DNA of 64,000 nt from Jacaranda mimosifolia (lineage: Eukaryota > Streptophyta > Magnoliopsida > Lamiales > Bignoniaceae): positions 9,376,501-9,440,500 of the forward strand of contig CM032133.1 of NCBI GenBank assembly GCA_018894105.1, read 5' to 3'. The translations under genes were made by a program, and so were the position numbers. Under the pieces are notes generated by a model. It was not told the DNA's origin, ran no database searches, and saw nothing but the letters and a program-made list of their open reading frames with translations. Positions 1-13,500 of this stretch are shown piece by piece (the stretch's first letter is position 1; each line of letters opens with the position of its first letter).

Positions 1-511
1 AGATAAAATTAAAACAACTCATAAACACGCAAGTCTAATCATCCTACGATATACGACAAGATCTTCCCAATAAACAAACACCCAAATTAATACTCGAACT
101 AATTTAAACAAAAGATCAGCCACATAATCAAACATTTCAAACTTATCAGAAATAGCAGCAGAATTCAACTTAAGTAACTTCAACAAGAATTATCAGAGTA
201 GTATACTTTAACTTAATCAAATTTCACAAAACACTATATACAAGCTTTAGTGATCCCATAACACTCAACATAAGTACTAAGTACATACCACCAGAAATTC
301 CAAAATGTTCAACATAATACATACACCCTGCAAATGTCAAATTCAAACCTAACATATCACAACATCTCTTGGGTTACAAAACATGCCCAACTATGCTCGT
401 TAGCAAATATACACAGCTATTCTAATACAAAATCATACTCGCCGATCTAATCAGAAGTCCAAGTTTATCATCCAGTCCTGTATGAGAAAATATAGAAGAA
501 ACGGAAGGTTA

Positions 512-528
512 TAAGTCCAAAGGACTTA
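512..528. other. conserved LTR hairpin (copy A)
   Basis: TAAGTCC-AAA-GGACTTA is a perfect 7-bp stem with a 3-base loop. The same palindrome is present at equivalent places in all five LTR copies of this family in the window (also 50174-50190, 54495-54511, 58337-58353 and 61816-61832). Confidence 0.8.
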
Positions 529-965
529 GTGAGTGATATTCTAAGATAAAATTTAAGTATTTATCGGGGAAAATCAACCAAAAAAATCTTCAATTATAAA
601 AAAAATAGAAATAAATCGGATGCAGTCAATCAAGTATCAATTTACAACGGATCAACTACAGACAGTCAAGAACGATCATAGGGATTAACAAGTTCAAAGC
701 TATCGAAAAGTACTAGCTCTAGGGTTGTGAATGCCTGCTCAAATGGCCTGGGATCGTCTCAATTGAACCTGCTTGGGAGTAAAGATCGTTTCAATTGATC
801 ACAAGCAGGGGGATATACAAACGGCTCGTTTGACCTAGACAACAACCCGATCTAGACAAGAAACTTCACTACCCTTGTTGCTCCATGAGCAGGGCACAAA
901 CGATCATACTACAGTCAAAATACAGATCAAAGCAGAACAGACTTATCAGATTCACCTTATCATTA

Positions 966-1240
966 GTTCTGGGCATATGTCTTATCCCATGCACACAGCA
1001 GGGATTAACGTCCCATTAATTAATCTAAGAGTTCTGGGCTTACGGCTTATCCCATGCATACAACAAGGATTAACATCCAGTTACTTATTCCAAGAGTTCC
1101 GAGCTTACGGCTTATCCCATCCACGCAGTAGGGATTAACGTCTCGTTACTCAACTAAGTGTCACGGGCTTACGGCTTATCCCATGCACATAGTAGGGATT
1201 AACATCCCATTACTTATTCTAAGAGTTCTAGGCTTACAAA
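966..1240. repeat. 65-bp tandem repeat, four copies, inside LTR A
   Basis: Four copies of a roughly 65-bp unit are marked by CTTATCCCATGCA-like sequence starting at 981, 1046, 1111 and 1175, each followed by 'agggattaac'. Copies differ by a few bases. The same part of the other LTRs holds tandem repeats of different unit length. Confidence 0.85.
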
Positions 1241-4200
1241 TAGTAACAGACACAGAACGGTCAAATAATAATTAGTCAGATAACAGATCGGACGGACAAC
1301 GGACAAACAGATAACAGCTAGTCAGCTAACAAACTGACAGATAACGGACAGTCAAATAACAAAACAAATCCATAACCGATGACAGACAGAAGTTCTGGGC
1401 ACCAGAACATATAAGAAACAGAATCATAATCACAAATAATTCTCATAGGGGTGTTCAAATCAGGTAACAGATACTAATCAGAATTCAAACAAAATTCAGA
1501 TTTCAAACAATCAGATTACGGTACAAAAACAGAGAACCCATATAGGGGTTTACTCCAATAACAGATGAGTAAAAGAAGTGCTACGTTGGCAAACCCTTAC
1601 CTCCGCAGTCTTAGAAAAAGCTACTACAATCTGCCGTCTACTAATCTGTGGGACCCACTTCTCCGTCACCTAACCAAGAGAGTATATTCACAGTTAAATC
1701 CACATTCAACCTTAATTCTTACTAGTATACTTATCAATATTCCAAAACCACTAATTATCCATTTAACATAGTAGTTATAGGGCTTAAGCGGTGCTATGAA
1801 CATAAATCTACTAATTAAGCCACTAATACAAAAATAATCTTGAGGTTCGCCTCAGTTATTAAAGAAATATAATCTGGTTCCGATTTACATATTATCCTCA
1901 TACCATCATCCCAAAATATCAATAATAGTCCAATTATCTCAATTAATCCAATTCTGCCACTTAGATCTCAAATTCATGAAAATAGGGCTGTCTTATTACA
2001 ATACTCGATAATTTCTCATAATCTTCATAAATAATACTATCCAATTTTACTAATCTCATACTGGCGCATGCATACACTGAGTCTTAGTCCGATATCATCT
2101 CAAGTCACCCAATTATCATATCTCAAGTTCCAATTTCATATATCATAGCTAAATTGCTTAATTGTCTCAATTAATCCTAACATTACATAAAATAATACAA
2201 ATTCGGGCCTACTAATTACACTATAGTTCATGCGTGGCCTCGATATATATATATAATCCACTATGATAACCTCATTTCACAACATAGTACAATATTTGAA
2301 GCAATACAGTACAACATGTATATATATAACCAAACCCATTTCCCAACTCTTTTAGCCACGAATCCGCCTAACTGGACCTCAAAACCACAAACCAAGAACA
2401 CCACTACGATCCTTGCGACGATACGAGGATTCTTTCTCGAAACCGCCACTGCGCAGCTGCCGTCTGCCGCCAAAAAATCTCAACAACCCAGCCAAAAGAA
2501 ACTTTTAGCTCCAGAAGTCCATTACCTAAGTTAATTTTTACAAAAGCCGTTGTATCGCGGCCTGAAATTCACTGCACCACCTCGCACTATCATGTTCTGC
2601 TGCTCCCAATTCGCCATCTTCGGTGGTCAAATCTCAAAATAAAGCTCACTAGACACTTCCTTGAGCTGAACCCAACATGACTCACTGCCCAGATACTGCT
2701 TTCCACCACCGTTTGTCGTTGCCCGTCACACACTGCCACGGGAAAGCTTCGAGCTTTGCATTTTTCGGCACCCACCGTCCAATTACCTTGCATGCGGTAT
2801 CAATATGAAGCTGGGATCGAGGGGAAGCTAACCATTTTGTTTAGGGTATAGGCAGTTGCCGGTGAGATCGCCGGAAGGTGAGAGGGGGGCTCGGTGGAAA
2901 AGATGGAAGAAAAATGAAAGTGGAATTAAAAATTAGTATATTTATAGGAAACTTTTCCAGCCTTTCTATTTGACCCCAGAAACTTTCTGCATTGTTCGAC
3001 TTAGTCCTCTAGATTTATTTTTCCTTCAATCAGGCCCCCAAAAAATCTTAATGGGTAAGATTAGACCCTTTGACCCAAAATGAATACCATGCAACTCCAA
3101 AATTTTTAAAATGTGATCCAATCAAGTCTCACTAAATTGCAAATTTACCCTTAAAACTTTTGAAATTCTTGCAAATTATGTCCCTTATATTTCTTTTTCG
3201 GGCCCTAAAATCCAACCAATTAATACTTAATTTCTAAATCCTTATTTTTCAAAAATGTCAAATTATAGGGGTGCTATATTCGAGGTCGACTTGATCATTC
3301 TTTAACAACTGACTCAGAACCAATTTGATCATGTGACTATAGGATTAACTTGGTCATTCTTTAGTAACGAGGTCGATTTGAACATTTTTTCATTTCAAGG
3401 TCGACTTGATCATTCTTCAATAACTTATTCAGAACCAATTTGATTATTCGACTACAGGGGTCGACTTGATCATTCGTCCGTAACGGGGTCGACTTGATCT
3501 TTCCTTGACGATTGATTTAATACCAATTTGATCATGTGACTACGGAGCCGGCCGACTTGGTTGTTCTTTAATAATTGATTCCGAACTAATTTGATCATAC
3601 AATCATACAACTATGGGTTCGACTTGATCATTCTTTAGTAACGGTGTCGATTTGATTATTCTTTAATAATTGATTCAACACCAATTTACCATGCGACCAC
3701 TAGGTCGACTTGATCATTCTTTGATAACTAACTCAAAACTAAGTTGATCATGTGACTAAAGTGTCGACTTGATCATTCTTTAGTAATGAGGTCGACTTGT
3801 TCATTCTTTAATAATGAGGTTGACTTGATCATTCTTTATTAACTGATTCTGAACTAATTTTATCAAACGACTACGAGGTTGATTTGATCATTCTTTAGTA
3901 GCAGGGTCAACTTGATCATGTGTTAATAATTGATTCAAAACCAATTTGATCATGCGACTACGAGGTCGACATGATGGTTCTTTAATTACTGATTTAGAAC
4001 TAATTTGATCATACAACTACAGGGTCGCCTTGATCATTCTTTAGTAACGGGGTCGCCTTGATCATTCTTTAGTAACGGGGTCGACTTTATCATTCTTTAA
4101 TAACTGATTCCGAACTAATTTGATCATACAAGTACGGGGTTGACTTGATCATTCTTTACTAACAGTGTCGACTTGATCATTCCATAATAATTTATTTAAA

Positions 4201-4419
4201 GCCAATTTGATCATGCGACTATGGGGTTAACTTGGTCATTATTTAATAACAAACTCAATATCAATTTGTCATATGAGTATAGGGTCAACTTGTTCATTCT
4301 TTACTAATGAGGCCGACTTGATTATTCTTTGATAATGAGGTCGACTTGATCATTCCTTGGTAACGGGGTTGACTTGATCATTCTTTAATAACTGATTCAG
4401 AACCATTTTGATCATACGA

Positions 4420-6450
4420 ATACAGGGTTGACTTGATCACTCTTTAGTAATGGGGTCACCTTGGTCATTCCATAATAATTTATTCAAAACCAATTTGATC
4501 AGGCGACTATGGGGTCGACTTGGTCATTCTTTAATAACTAACTCAAAATTGAATTGATCATGCGAATACAAGGCCAAATTTATCATTCTTTATTAATGAG
4601 GTTGACTTGATCATTGTTTGATAACGGGATCGACCTGATCATTCTTTGGTAAAGGGGTTGACTTGATCATTCTTTAATAACTTATTCTGAACCAATTTGA
4701 TCGCATGATTATGGGGTCGACTTGATCTTTCTTTAGTAACGGGGTTGACTTGATCATTTCTTAATAACTAAATCAAAACCAATTTGATCATGCAACTACG
4801 AGGTCAACTTGATCACTCTTCAATAACTGATTGAGAACCAATTTGATCATAGGACTATGGGGTCAACTTGATTATTCTTTGGTAATGGGATCAACTTGAT
4901 CGTTCTTTAATAACTGATCCAAAACCAATTACATCATACGACTATGGGGTTGATTTGATCATTCTTGAATAATTGATTCAAAACTAATTTGATCATGCAA
5001 TTACATGGTCAACTGGATCATTCTTTAATGACTGACTCATAACCAATTTTAACATGCGACTACAGGATCAACATGATCATTCTTTAGTAACGAGGTTGAC
5101 TTGATAATTCTTTAATAACGGGGCCGACTTGATCATTCTTTGGTGAAGGGGTCAACTTGATCATTCTATAATAACTTATTCAGAACTAGTTTGATTATAC
5201 AACTACGAGGTCGACTTGATCATTCTTTAGTAATGGGGTTGACTTGATCATTCCTTAATAATTAATTCAATACTAATTTGATCATGCGACTATAGGGTCG
5301 GCTTGATCGTTCTTTAATAATTGATTCAGAACTAATTAGATCACACAACTATTGGGTCTACATGATCATTCTTTAGTAACAGGGTCGACTTGATTATTCT
5401 TTAATAACTGACCAAAACCAATGTATCATGTGACCACATGATCGACTTGATCATTCTTTAATAACTAATTTAGAACTAATTTGATCACATGACTACGGGG
5501 TCTACTTGATCATTCTTTCGTAATGGGGTAAACTTGATCATTTCGTAATAATTGATTCAAAACCAATTTGATCATCCGACTATGAGGCCGACTTGATCAT
5601 TCTTTGATAACTGACTCAAACCCAAGTTGATCATGTGACTACTTGTTCATTCTTTGACAAAAAATCCAACTTGATCATTATTTGGAGACTGGGTCAATTT
5701 GATCATTCTTTAATAACTGATTCAGAACCAAATTTATCAAACGACTACGGGGTCAAATTTATCATGCTTTGATAATGGGGTCGACTAGATCATTCTTTAA
5801 TAACTAATTCATAACTGAATTTATCAAAAGACTATGGGGTTGACTTGATCATTCTTTGGTAACGAGGACGACTTGATCATTCTTTGGTAATGGGGACGAC
5901 TTGATCATGCTTTGATAATGGGGTCGACTTGATCATTCTTTGGTAATGGGGTTGACCTGATCATTCTTTAATAACTGATTCAAAACTAATTTGATCATAC
6001 GAATAGGGGGTTGACTTGATCACTTTTTAGTAATAAGGTCGCCTTAGTCATTCCATAATAATTTATTCAAAACCAATTTGTTCATGCGACTATGGGGTCG
6101 ACTTGGTCATTTTTTAATAACTCAAAACCGATTTGATCATGCAACTACAAGGCCAACTTGATCATTCTTTAGTAACGAGGTCGACTTGATCACTCTTTGG
6201 TAACAGGGTCGACTTGATCACTCTTCGGTAATAGGGTCGACTTGATCATTCTTTAATAACTTAGTCTGAACAAATTTGATTGCACGACTATAAGGTCGAC
6301 TTGATCTTTATTTAGTAATGGGGTCAACTTGATCATTTCTTAATAACTGATTCAAAACAAATTTGATCATGAAACTATGGGGGAACCTGATCGTTCTTTA
6401 ATAACTGATTGAGAACTAATTTGATCATACGACTATGGGGTCGACTTGAT
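4420..6450. repeat. older higher-order repeat of about 1.58 kb
   Basis: The variant string around 4426-4860 (a 'gaatac' unit, then 'cataataatttattc', then an 'acttattctgaac' unit with 'gatcgcatgat') reappears in the same order around 6001-6440. The 'acttattctgaac'-type unit at 4678 corresponds to the one at 6258, giving a spacing of about 1580 bp. Similar ordered blocks recur near 10020, 11020 and 14650, showing repeated block duplication. Estimated by eye; boundaries are approximate. Confidence 0.5.
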
Positions 6451-9400
6451 CATTCTTGGGTAATGCGGTTAACTTGACCATTCTTTAATAAGTGATTCAA
6501 AACCAAGTTGATCATGCAACAATAGGGTCAATTTGATGATTCTTTAATAACCGATTCAGAAGCAATTCGATCATATGACTACAGGGTCGACTTGATCATT
6601 CTTTAGTAACATAGTTGACTTGATCATTCCTTAATAATTGATTCAAAACTAATTTGATCATGCAACTCTGGGGTTGACTTGATCATTCCTTAATAACTAA
6701 CTGAAAACCAATTTGATCGTGCGACTACAAGGTCAGCTTGATCATTCTTTAGTAACGAAGTCAACTTGACATTCATTGATAATGAGGTTGACTTGATCAA
6801 TCTTTAGTAACAAGGTCGACTTGATCAATCCTTAGTAACTGATTCAGAACCAATTTGATCATACAAGTATAGGGTCGACTTGATCATTATTTAGTAATAA
6901 GGCCGACCTGATCATACATTAATACCTAATTCAAAATTAATTTGATCATGTGACTACAGTGTCGACTTGATGGTTCCTTAATAACTGATTCAAAACCAAT
7001 TTGACCATGTGACTACGGGGTCGACTTGATCATTCTTTAGTAATAGGGTTGACTTGATCATTCTTTAATAATTAATCCAGAACAAATTTGATGATACGAT
7101 TATGGGGTTGACTTGATAATTCTTCAGTAACGGTGTCCACTTGATCATTCCTGGATAATTGATTCAAAACCTATTTGATCATATGAATATAGGATCGACT
7201 TGATCACTCTTTAATAACTAACTCAAAACCAATTTGATCATGCGACTACAGGGTTAACTTGATCATTCTTTAGTAATAAGGTCGACTTGATTGTTCTCTA
7301 ATAACAAGGTCGACTTCATCATTCTTTAATAACTTATTTAGAGATAGTTTGATCATACGACTGCGTGGTTGAATTGATCATTATTTAGCAATAAGGTCAA
7401 GTTAATAATTCCTTAATAATTGATTCAAAACTAATTTGTTCATGCGACTACGAGGTCGATTTGATCATTTTTTAATAACTGATTAAGAACCAATTTGTTC
7501 ATACAACTATGGGGTTGACTTGATCATTTTTTAATAACTTATTCAAAACCAATTTATCATGTGACCACAGGGTTGACTTGATCATTCTTTAATAACTAAT
7601 TCAAAACCAATTTGATCACATGACTACGAGGTCCACTCAAACATTCTTTCATAATGGCGTTGACTTGATCATTTCATAATAATTGATTCAAAACCAATAT
7701 GATCATGCAACTATGTGTCAACATGATCATTCTTTAATAACTAACTTAAAACTAATTTGATCATATGACTACAGGGTCAACTAGATCAATCTTTAGAAAC
7801 GAGGTTGATTTGATCATTCTTTGATAATGTAGTCGACTTGATCATTCTAGGTAACAGATTCGACTTGATCATTTTTTAATAACTTATTCTGAACTAGTAT
7901 AATAATACGACTACAGGGTCGGCTTAACCTTTCTTTGGTAATAGGGTCGATTTGATCATTCCTTAATAACTGAGTCAAAACCAATTTGATCATGCAACTA
8001 CGGGGTCAACTTGACCTTTCTTTAATAACTGAACGAGAACCGATATTATCATACGACTACAAGGTCGACTTGATCATTCTTTGGTAATAGGGTCAACTTA
8101 ATCGTTCTTTAATAACTGATCCAGAACCAATTTGACCAAATGAAGGAGGGTCGACTTCATCGTTCTTCAATATCTGATTCAGAACCAATTGATCATACAA
8201 TTACGGGGTCAACTTGATCATTCTTTTGTAATGGGATTAACTTAATCATTCCTTAATAATTGATTCAAAACCAATTTGATCTTGCGACTATAGGGTCGAC
8301 TTGATCATTCTTTGGTAACATGGTTGACTTGATCATGCCTTAATAACTGATTCAAAACCAGTTTGATGGGGTGACTATGGGGTTGACTGGATGGTTCCTT
8401 AATAACTGATTCAGAACCAATTTGATGTGCGACTACGGGTCGACTTGATCATTCTTTAGTTACAAGGTCGATTTAATCATTCTTCGATAACTAATTCAGA
8501 ACAAATCTGATCATACGATTATAGAGTTAACTTGATCATTCTATAGTAACGTGGTTGACTTGATAATTCCTGAATAACTGATTCAAAACCAATTCGATCA
8601 AGCAGCTATGGGGTTGACTTGGTCATTCTTTAATAACTAACTCAAAACTAATTTGATCATACGACTACAAGGTCAACTTGAACATTCTTTAGTAACGATG
8701 TTGACTTGATCATTATTTGATAAGGGAGTAGACTTTATCATTCTTTGGGGATAAGGTCGATTTGACCATTGTTTAGTAACTAATTCAGAACTAATTTGAT
8801 CATACGACTATGGGTACGACTTGATCAGTCTTTAGTAATGGGGTGGATTTGATCATTCCTTAATAATTGATTCAAAACACTTTAATCATGCGACTACATG
8901 GTCAATTTGATCATTCTTTAACTATTGATTCAGAACAAATCTGATCATACGACTACGGGGTTGACTTGATCATTCCTTAATAATAATTCAAAACCAATTT
9001 GATCATACAACTACGGGATCGATCTGATCGCTCTTTAATGACTGATTCAAAACCAATTTGATCATATGACTACAGGGTTGACTTGATCATTCTTTAGTAA
9101 TGGGGTCGACTTCATTATTTGTTAATAACTGATTCAAAACCAATTTGATCACTCGACTATAGGGTCAACTTGATAATTCTATAATAACTGATTCAGAAGC
9201 AATTTGATTATAGGACTATGTGGTTGACTTGATCATTCTTTCGTAATGGGATCAACTTAATCATTCCTTAATAATTAATTCAAAACTAATTTGATCTTAC
9301 GACTATAGGGTTGACATGATCATTCCTTAATAACTAACTCAAAACCAACTTGATCATGCGACTACAGGGTTGACTTGATCATTCTTTAGCAATGAGGTTG

Positions 9401-10430
9401 ACTTGATCATTCTTTGATAATGGGATCGACATGATCATTCCTTGGTAACTGGGTCGACATGATCATTCTTTGATAACTAATTCAGAACCAGTTTGATCAT
9501 AAAAAAATGAGGTCGACTTGATCATTTTTTAGTAACATGGTTAACTCGATCATTTTTCAGTAACGTGGTCAACTCGATCATTTCTTACTAACTAATTCAA
9601 AACCAATTTGATCATTCGACTATAAGGTGGACTTGATAATTCTTTAATAATTGCTTCAGAACTAATTTGATCATATGAGTATGGGTCAGCATGTCATTCT
9701 TTACTGATGGAGTTGACCTGATCATTCCGTAATAGTTGTTTGAAAACCAATTTGATCATGCAACTATGGGCTCAACTTCATCATTCTTTAATAACTAACT
9801 CAAAACCGATTTGATCATGCGACTACAATGTCGACTTGATCATTCTTTAGTAATGGGGTTGACTTGATCATGCCTTAATAACTGATTGAAAGCCAATTTG
9901 ATCAAGCAACAACAGGGTCAACTTGATGGTTCTTTAGTGACAGATTTGGAACCAATTTGGTCTTACGACTACGGGGTTAACTTGATCATTCTTTAGTAAT
10001 AGGGTCGACTTTATCATTCTCTAATAATTGATTCAGATCCAATTTGATCATACCATTATAGGGGTTTAGTTGATCCTTGTTTAGTAATAGGGTCGACTTG
10101 ATCATTCCATAATAATCAATTCAAAACCAATTTGATCACGCGACTATGTGGTCGACTTGGTCATACTTTAATTACTAACTCAAAATCGATTTGATCATGC
10201 GACTACAAGGCCAACTTGATCATTCTTTAGTAACGAGATCAACATAATCATTCTTTAATAATAGGGTCAGCTTGATCATTCTTTGGCAACGAGGTTAACT
10301 TGATCATTCTTTAATAACTGATTCAGAACCAATTTGAACATACAATTACGGGGATGACTTGATCATTCTTTAGTAATGGGGTCGACTTGATCATTCCATA
10401 ATAATTGATATAAAACCAATTTGATCATGC

Positions 10431-10548
10431 AAATATGGGGTTGACTTGATCATTCTTTAATAACTAACTCAAAACCAATTTGATCATGCAAATATGGGGT
10501 TGACTTGATCATTCTTTAATAACTAACTCAAAACCAATTTGATCATGC
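10431..10548. repeat. identical adjacent 59-bp units inside the satellite
   Basis: Two consecutive 59-bp units beginning near 'catgcaaatatggggttgac' are identical or nearly so, unlike their neighbours. This marks a recent local duplication within the array. Confidence 0.7.
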
Positions 10549-13500
10549 AACTATAGGGTCCACTTGATCATTCTTTAGTAATGAGTTTTACTTTATCATT
10601 CTTTGATAATAGGTTGACTTGATTATTCTTCGGTAATGGGGTGGACTTGATTATTCTTTAATAACTGATTCAGAACTAATTTGATCATATGACTATGGGG
10701 TTGACTTGTTCATTCTTTGGTAACCCGATCGACCTGATAATTCCTTAATAATTAATTCAAAACTATTCTGATCATGAAACTATGGGGCCAACTTTATCGT
10801 TCTTTGATAACTAATCCAGAACTAACTTGACCATACGACAAGGGGGTCGACTTGATCATTCCTTAACAACTTATTCAAAACTGATTCGATCATGCGACTA
10901 CAAGTCGACTTGATTGTTCTTTGATAACTGATCTTAAATCAATTTGATCATACGACTACGGTGTCGTCTTGATCGTTCTTAAGTAACGAGATTGACCTAA
11001 TCATTCTTTGATAACTGATTCATATCCAATTTGATCATACTATTACGGGGTTTGCTTAATCATTATTTAGTAACGGGGTCGACTTGATCATTCCATAATA
11101 ATTAATTCAAAACCAATTTGATCATGCGACTATGGGATCGACTTGATCATTCTTTAATAACTAACTCAAAATCGATTTGGTCATACAACTACAGGGCCAA
11201 CTTGATCATTCTTTAGTAACTAGGTCGACATAATCATTCTTTGATAATGGGGTCGACTTGATCATTCTTTGGTAACGGGGTTGACTTGATCATTCTTCAA
11301 TAACTGATTCAGAACTAATTTGATCATATAATTACGGGGTTGACTTGATCATTCTTTAGTAACGGGGTCAACTTGATCATTCCATAATAGTTGATTTAAA
11401 ACCAATTTGATCATGCAAATATGGGGTTGACTTGATCATTCTTTAATAACTAACTCAAAACTAATTTAATCATGCGACTATAGGGTCAGCTTGATCATTC
11501 TTTAGTAAGGAGGTGACTTGATCATTCTTTGATAATAGGGTCAACTTGATTATTCTTTGGTAACGGGGTGGATTTGGTAATTCTTTAATAACTGATTCAG
11601 AACTAATTTGATCATATGACTATAGGGACGACTTGTTCATTCTTTAGTAATGGGATCAACCTAATAATTCCTTAACTAATTTGATCATATGACTATACGG
11701 GGTCGACTTGATTGTTCTTTAATAATTGATCTAGAATCAATTTGATCGTATGACTATGGGGTAAACTTGATCATTCTTTAGTAACGGGGTTAACCTAATC
11801 ATTCTTTTATAACTAACTCAAAACCAATTTGATCATATGACTACAGGGTTGACTTGAACATTCTTTAGCAATAAGGTCGACTTTACCATTCTTTGATAAC
11901 TGGGTCAACTTGATCATTCTTTGGTAATGGGTTCGACTAGATCATTCTTTAGTAACTTATTCTGAACCAATTTAATCATACGACTATGGGGTCAACTTGA
12001 TCTTTCTTTAGTAAAATAATGGGGTCGACTTGATCATTCCATAATAACTAATTCAAAACCAATTAGAGCATGCAATTATGTGGTCGGATGGATCATTCCT
12101 TAATAACTAATCAAGAACCAATTTGATCATATGACTACGGGTTCGACTTGGTCATTCTTTGGTAATGGCACCGACTTGATCATTCTTTAATAACTGATCC
12201 AGAACTAATTTGATCATATGACTATGGGGTCAATTTGATCATTCTTTGGTAACGGGGTCAACTTGATCGTTCTTTAATAGCTAATCCAAAACCAATTTGA
12301 TCATATGACTACGGGGTCGACTTGATCTTTTTTTAGTAATAAGGTCAACTTGATCATTCCTTGATAACTGATTCAAAACTAATTAGATCATGCAACTACG
12401 GGATCGACTGGATCGTTTCTTAATAACTGATTGTGAACTAATTTGATCATACGACTACGAGGTCGACTTGATTATTCTTTGGTAATAGCGGCGACTTGAT
12501 TGTTCTTTAATAACTGATCCAGAACTAATTTGATCATACGACTATGGGGTTGATTTGATCATTCAATGGTAACAGGGTCAACTTGATCGTTCTTCGATAA
12601 CTGATCCAGAACTAATTTGATCATACGACTATGGGGTCGACTTGATCATTCTTTGGTAATGGGGTTGACCTTATTATTCTTTAATAATTGATTCAAAACT
12701 AATTTGATCATGCGACTACAAGGTCAACTTGATGAATTTTTTAATAACTGATTTAGAAGCAAATTGATCATACGACTACGGGTCACTTTGATCATTCTTT
12801 AGTAATGGAGTTGACATGATCATTCCTTAATAATTGATTCAAAACTAATTTGATCATGTGACTATGGAGTCAACTTGGTCATTTTTTGATAACGAGGTCT
12901 ACATGATCATTCTTTGGTAATAGGATCAACTTGATCATTCCTTAATAACTGATTCTGAACCAATTTGAACATACAACTATAGGGTCGACTTGATCCTTCT
13001 TTGGTAATATGGTCGACTTGACCATGCCTTAATAAATCATTCAAAATCAATTTGAACATGTTACTGCGGGGTTGACTTGATGGTTCCTTAATAATGAATT
13101 CAGAACTAATTTGATCATACAACTACGGGGTCGACTTGATCATTCTTTAGTAATAGGGTCGACTTGATCATTCTTTAATGACTAATTCAGAACAAATTTG
13201 ATCATTCGATTATAGGGATGACTTGATCATTCTGTAGTAAAGGGGTCGACTTGATCTTTCCTGAATAATTGATTCAAAACCAATTCGATCATGTGGCTAC
13301 AAGCACTTGATCATTCTTTGGGGACGGGGTTGATTTGACCATTCTTTAATAACTGATTTAGAACCAATTTGATCATACGACTATGAGGTCGACTTGATCA
13401 TTCTTTAGTAACAGGGTCAATTTGATCATTCCTTAATAATTAATTCAAAACTAATTTGATCGTGCAACTATAGAATCGATTTGATCATTCTTGAATTACT

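Larger units (their letters stand above)
1..3278 (-). mobile_element. LTR copy A of a Ty3/gypsy-type family, cut by window start
   Basis: This is a long terminal repeat in minus orientation. It shares with the copies at 49793-55723 and 57956-60831 the hairpin TAAGTCC-AAA-GGACTTA (512-528), the 'cccgatctagac' block near 850, tandem repeats, and the terminal GGGGTGCTATA at 3268-3278 (family consensus end GGGGTGTTACA). Its other end lies left of the window. Tandem satellite DNA starts directly after it, with no polypurine tract or primer site. It is therefore either a solo LTR or the 5' LTR of an element extending leftwards. The bases TTCGA after the end may be one half of a target duplication. 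No reading frame here looks genuine; the short open frames are chance. Confidence 0.8.

Noticed and set aside
12907..13122. 71-codon open frame on the minus strand inside the satellite
   Set aside because: It is simply the translated repeat unit. Neighbouring units have stops in the same frame and there is no sign of selection on a protein.
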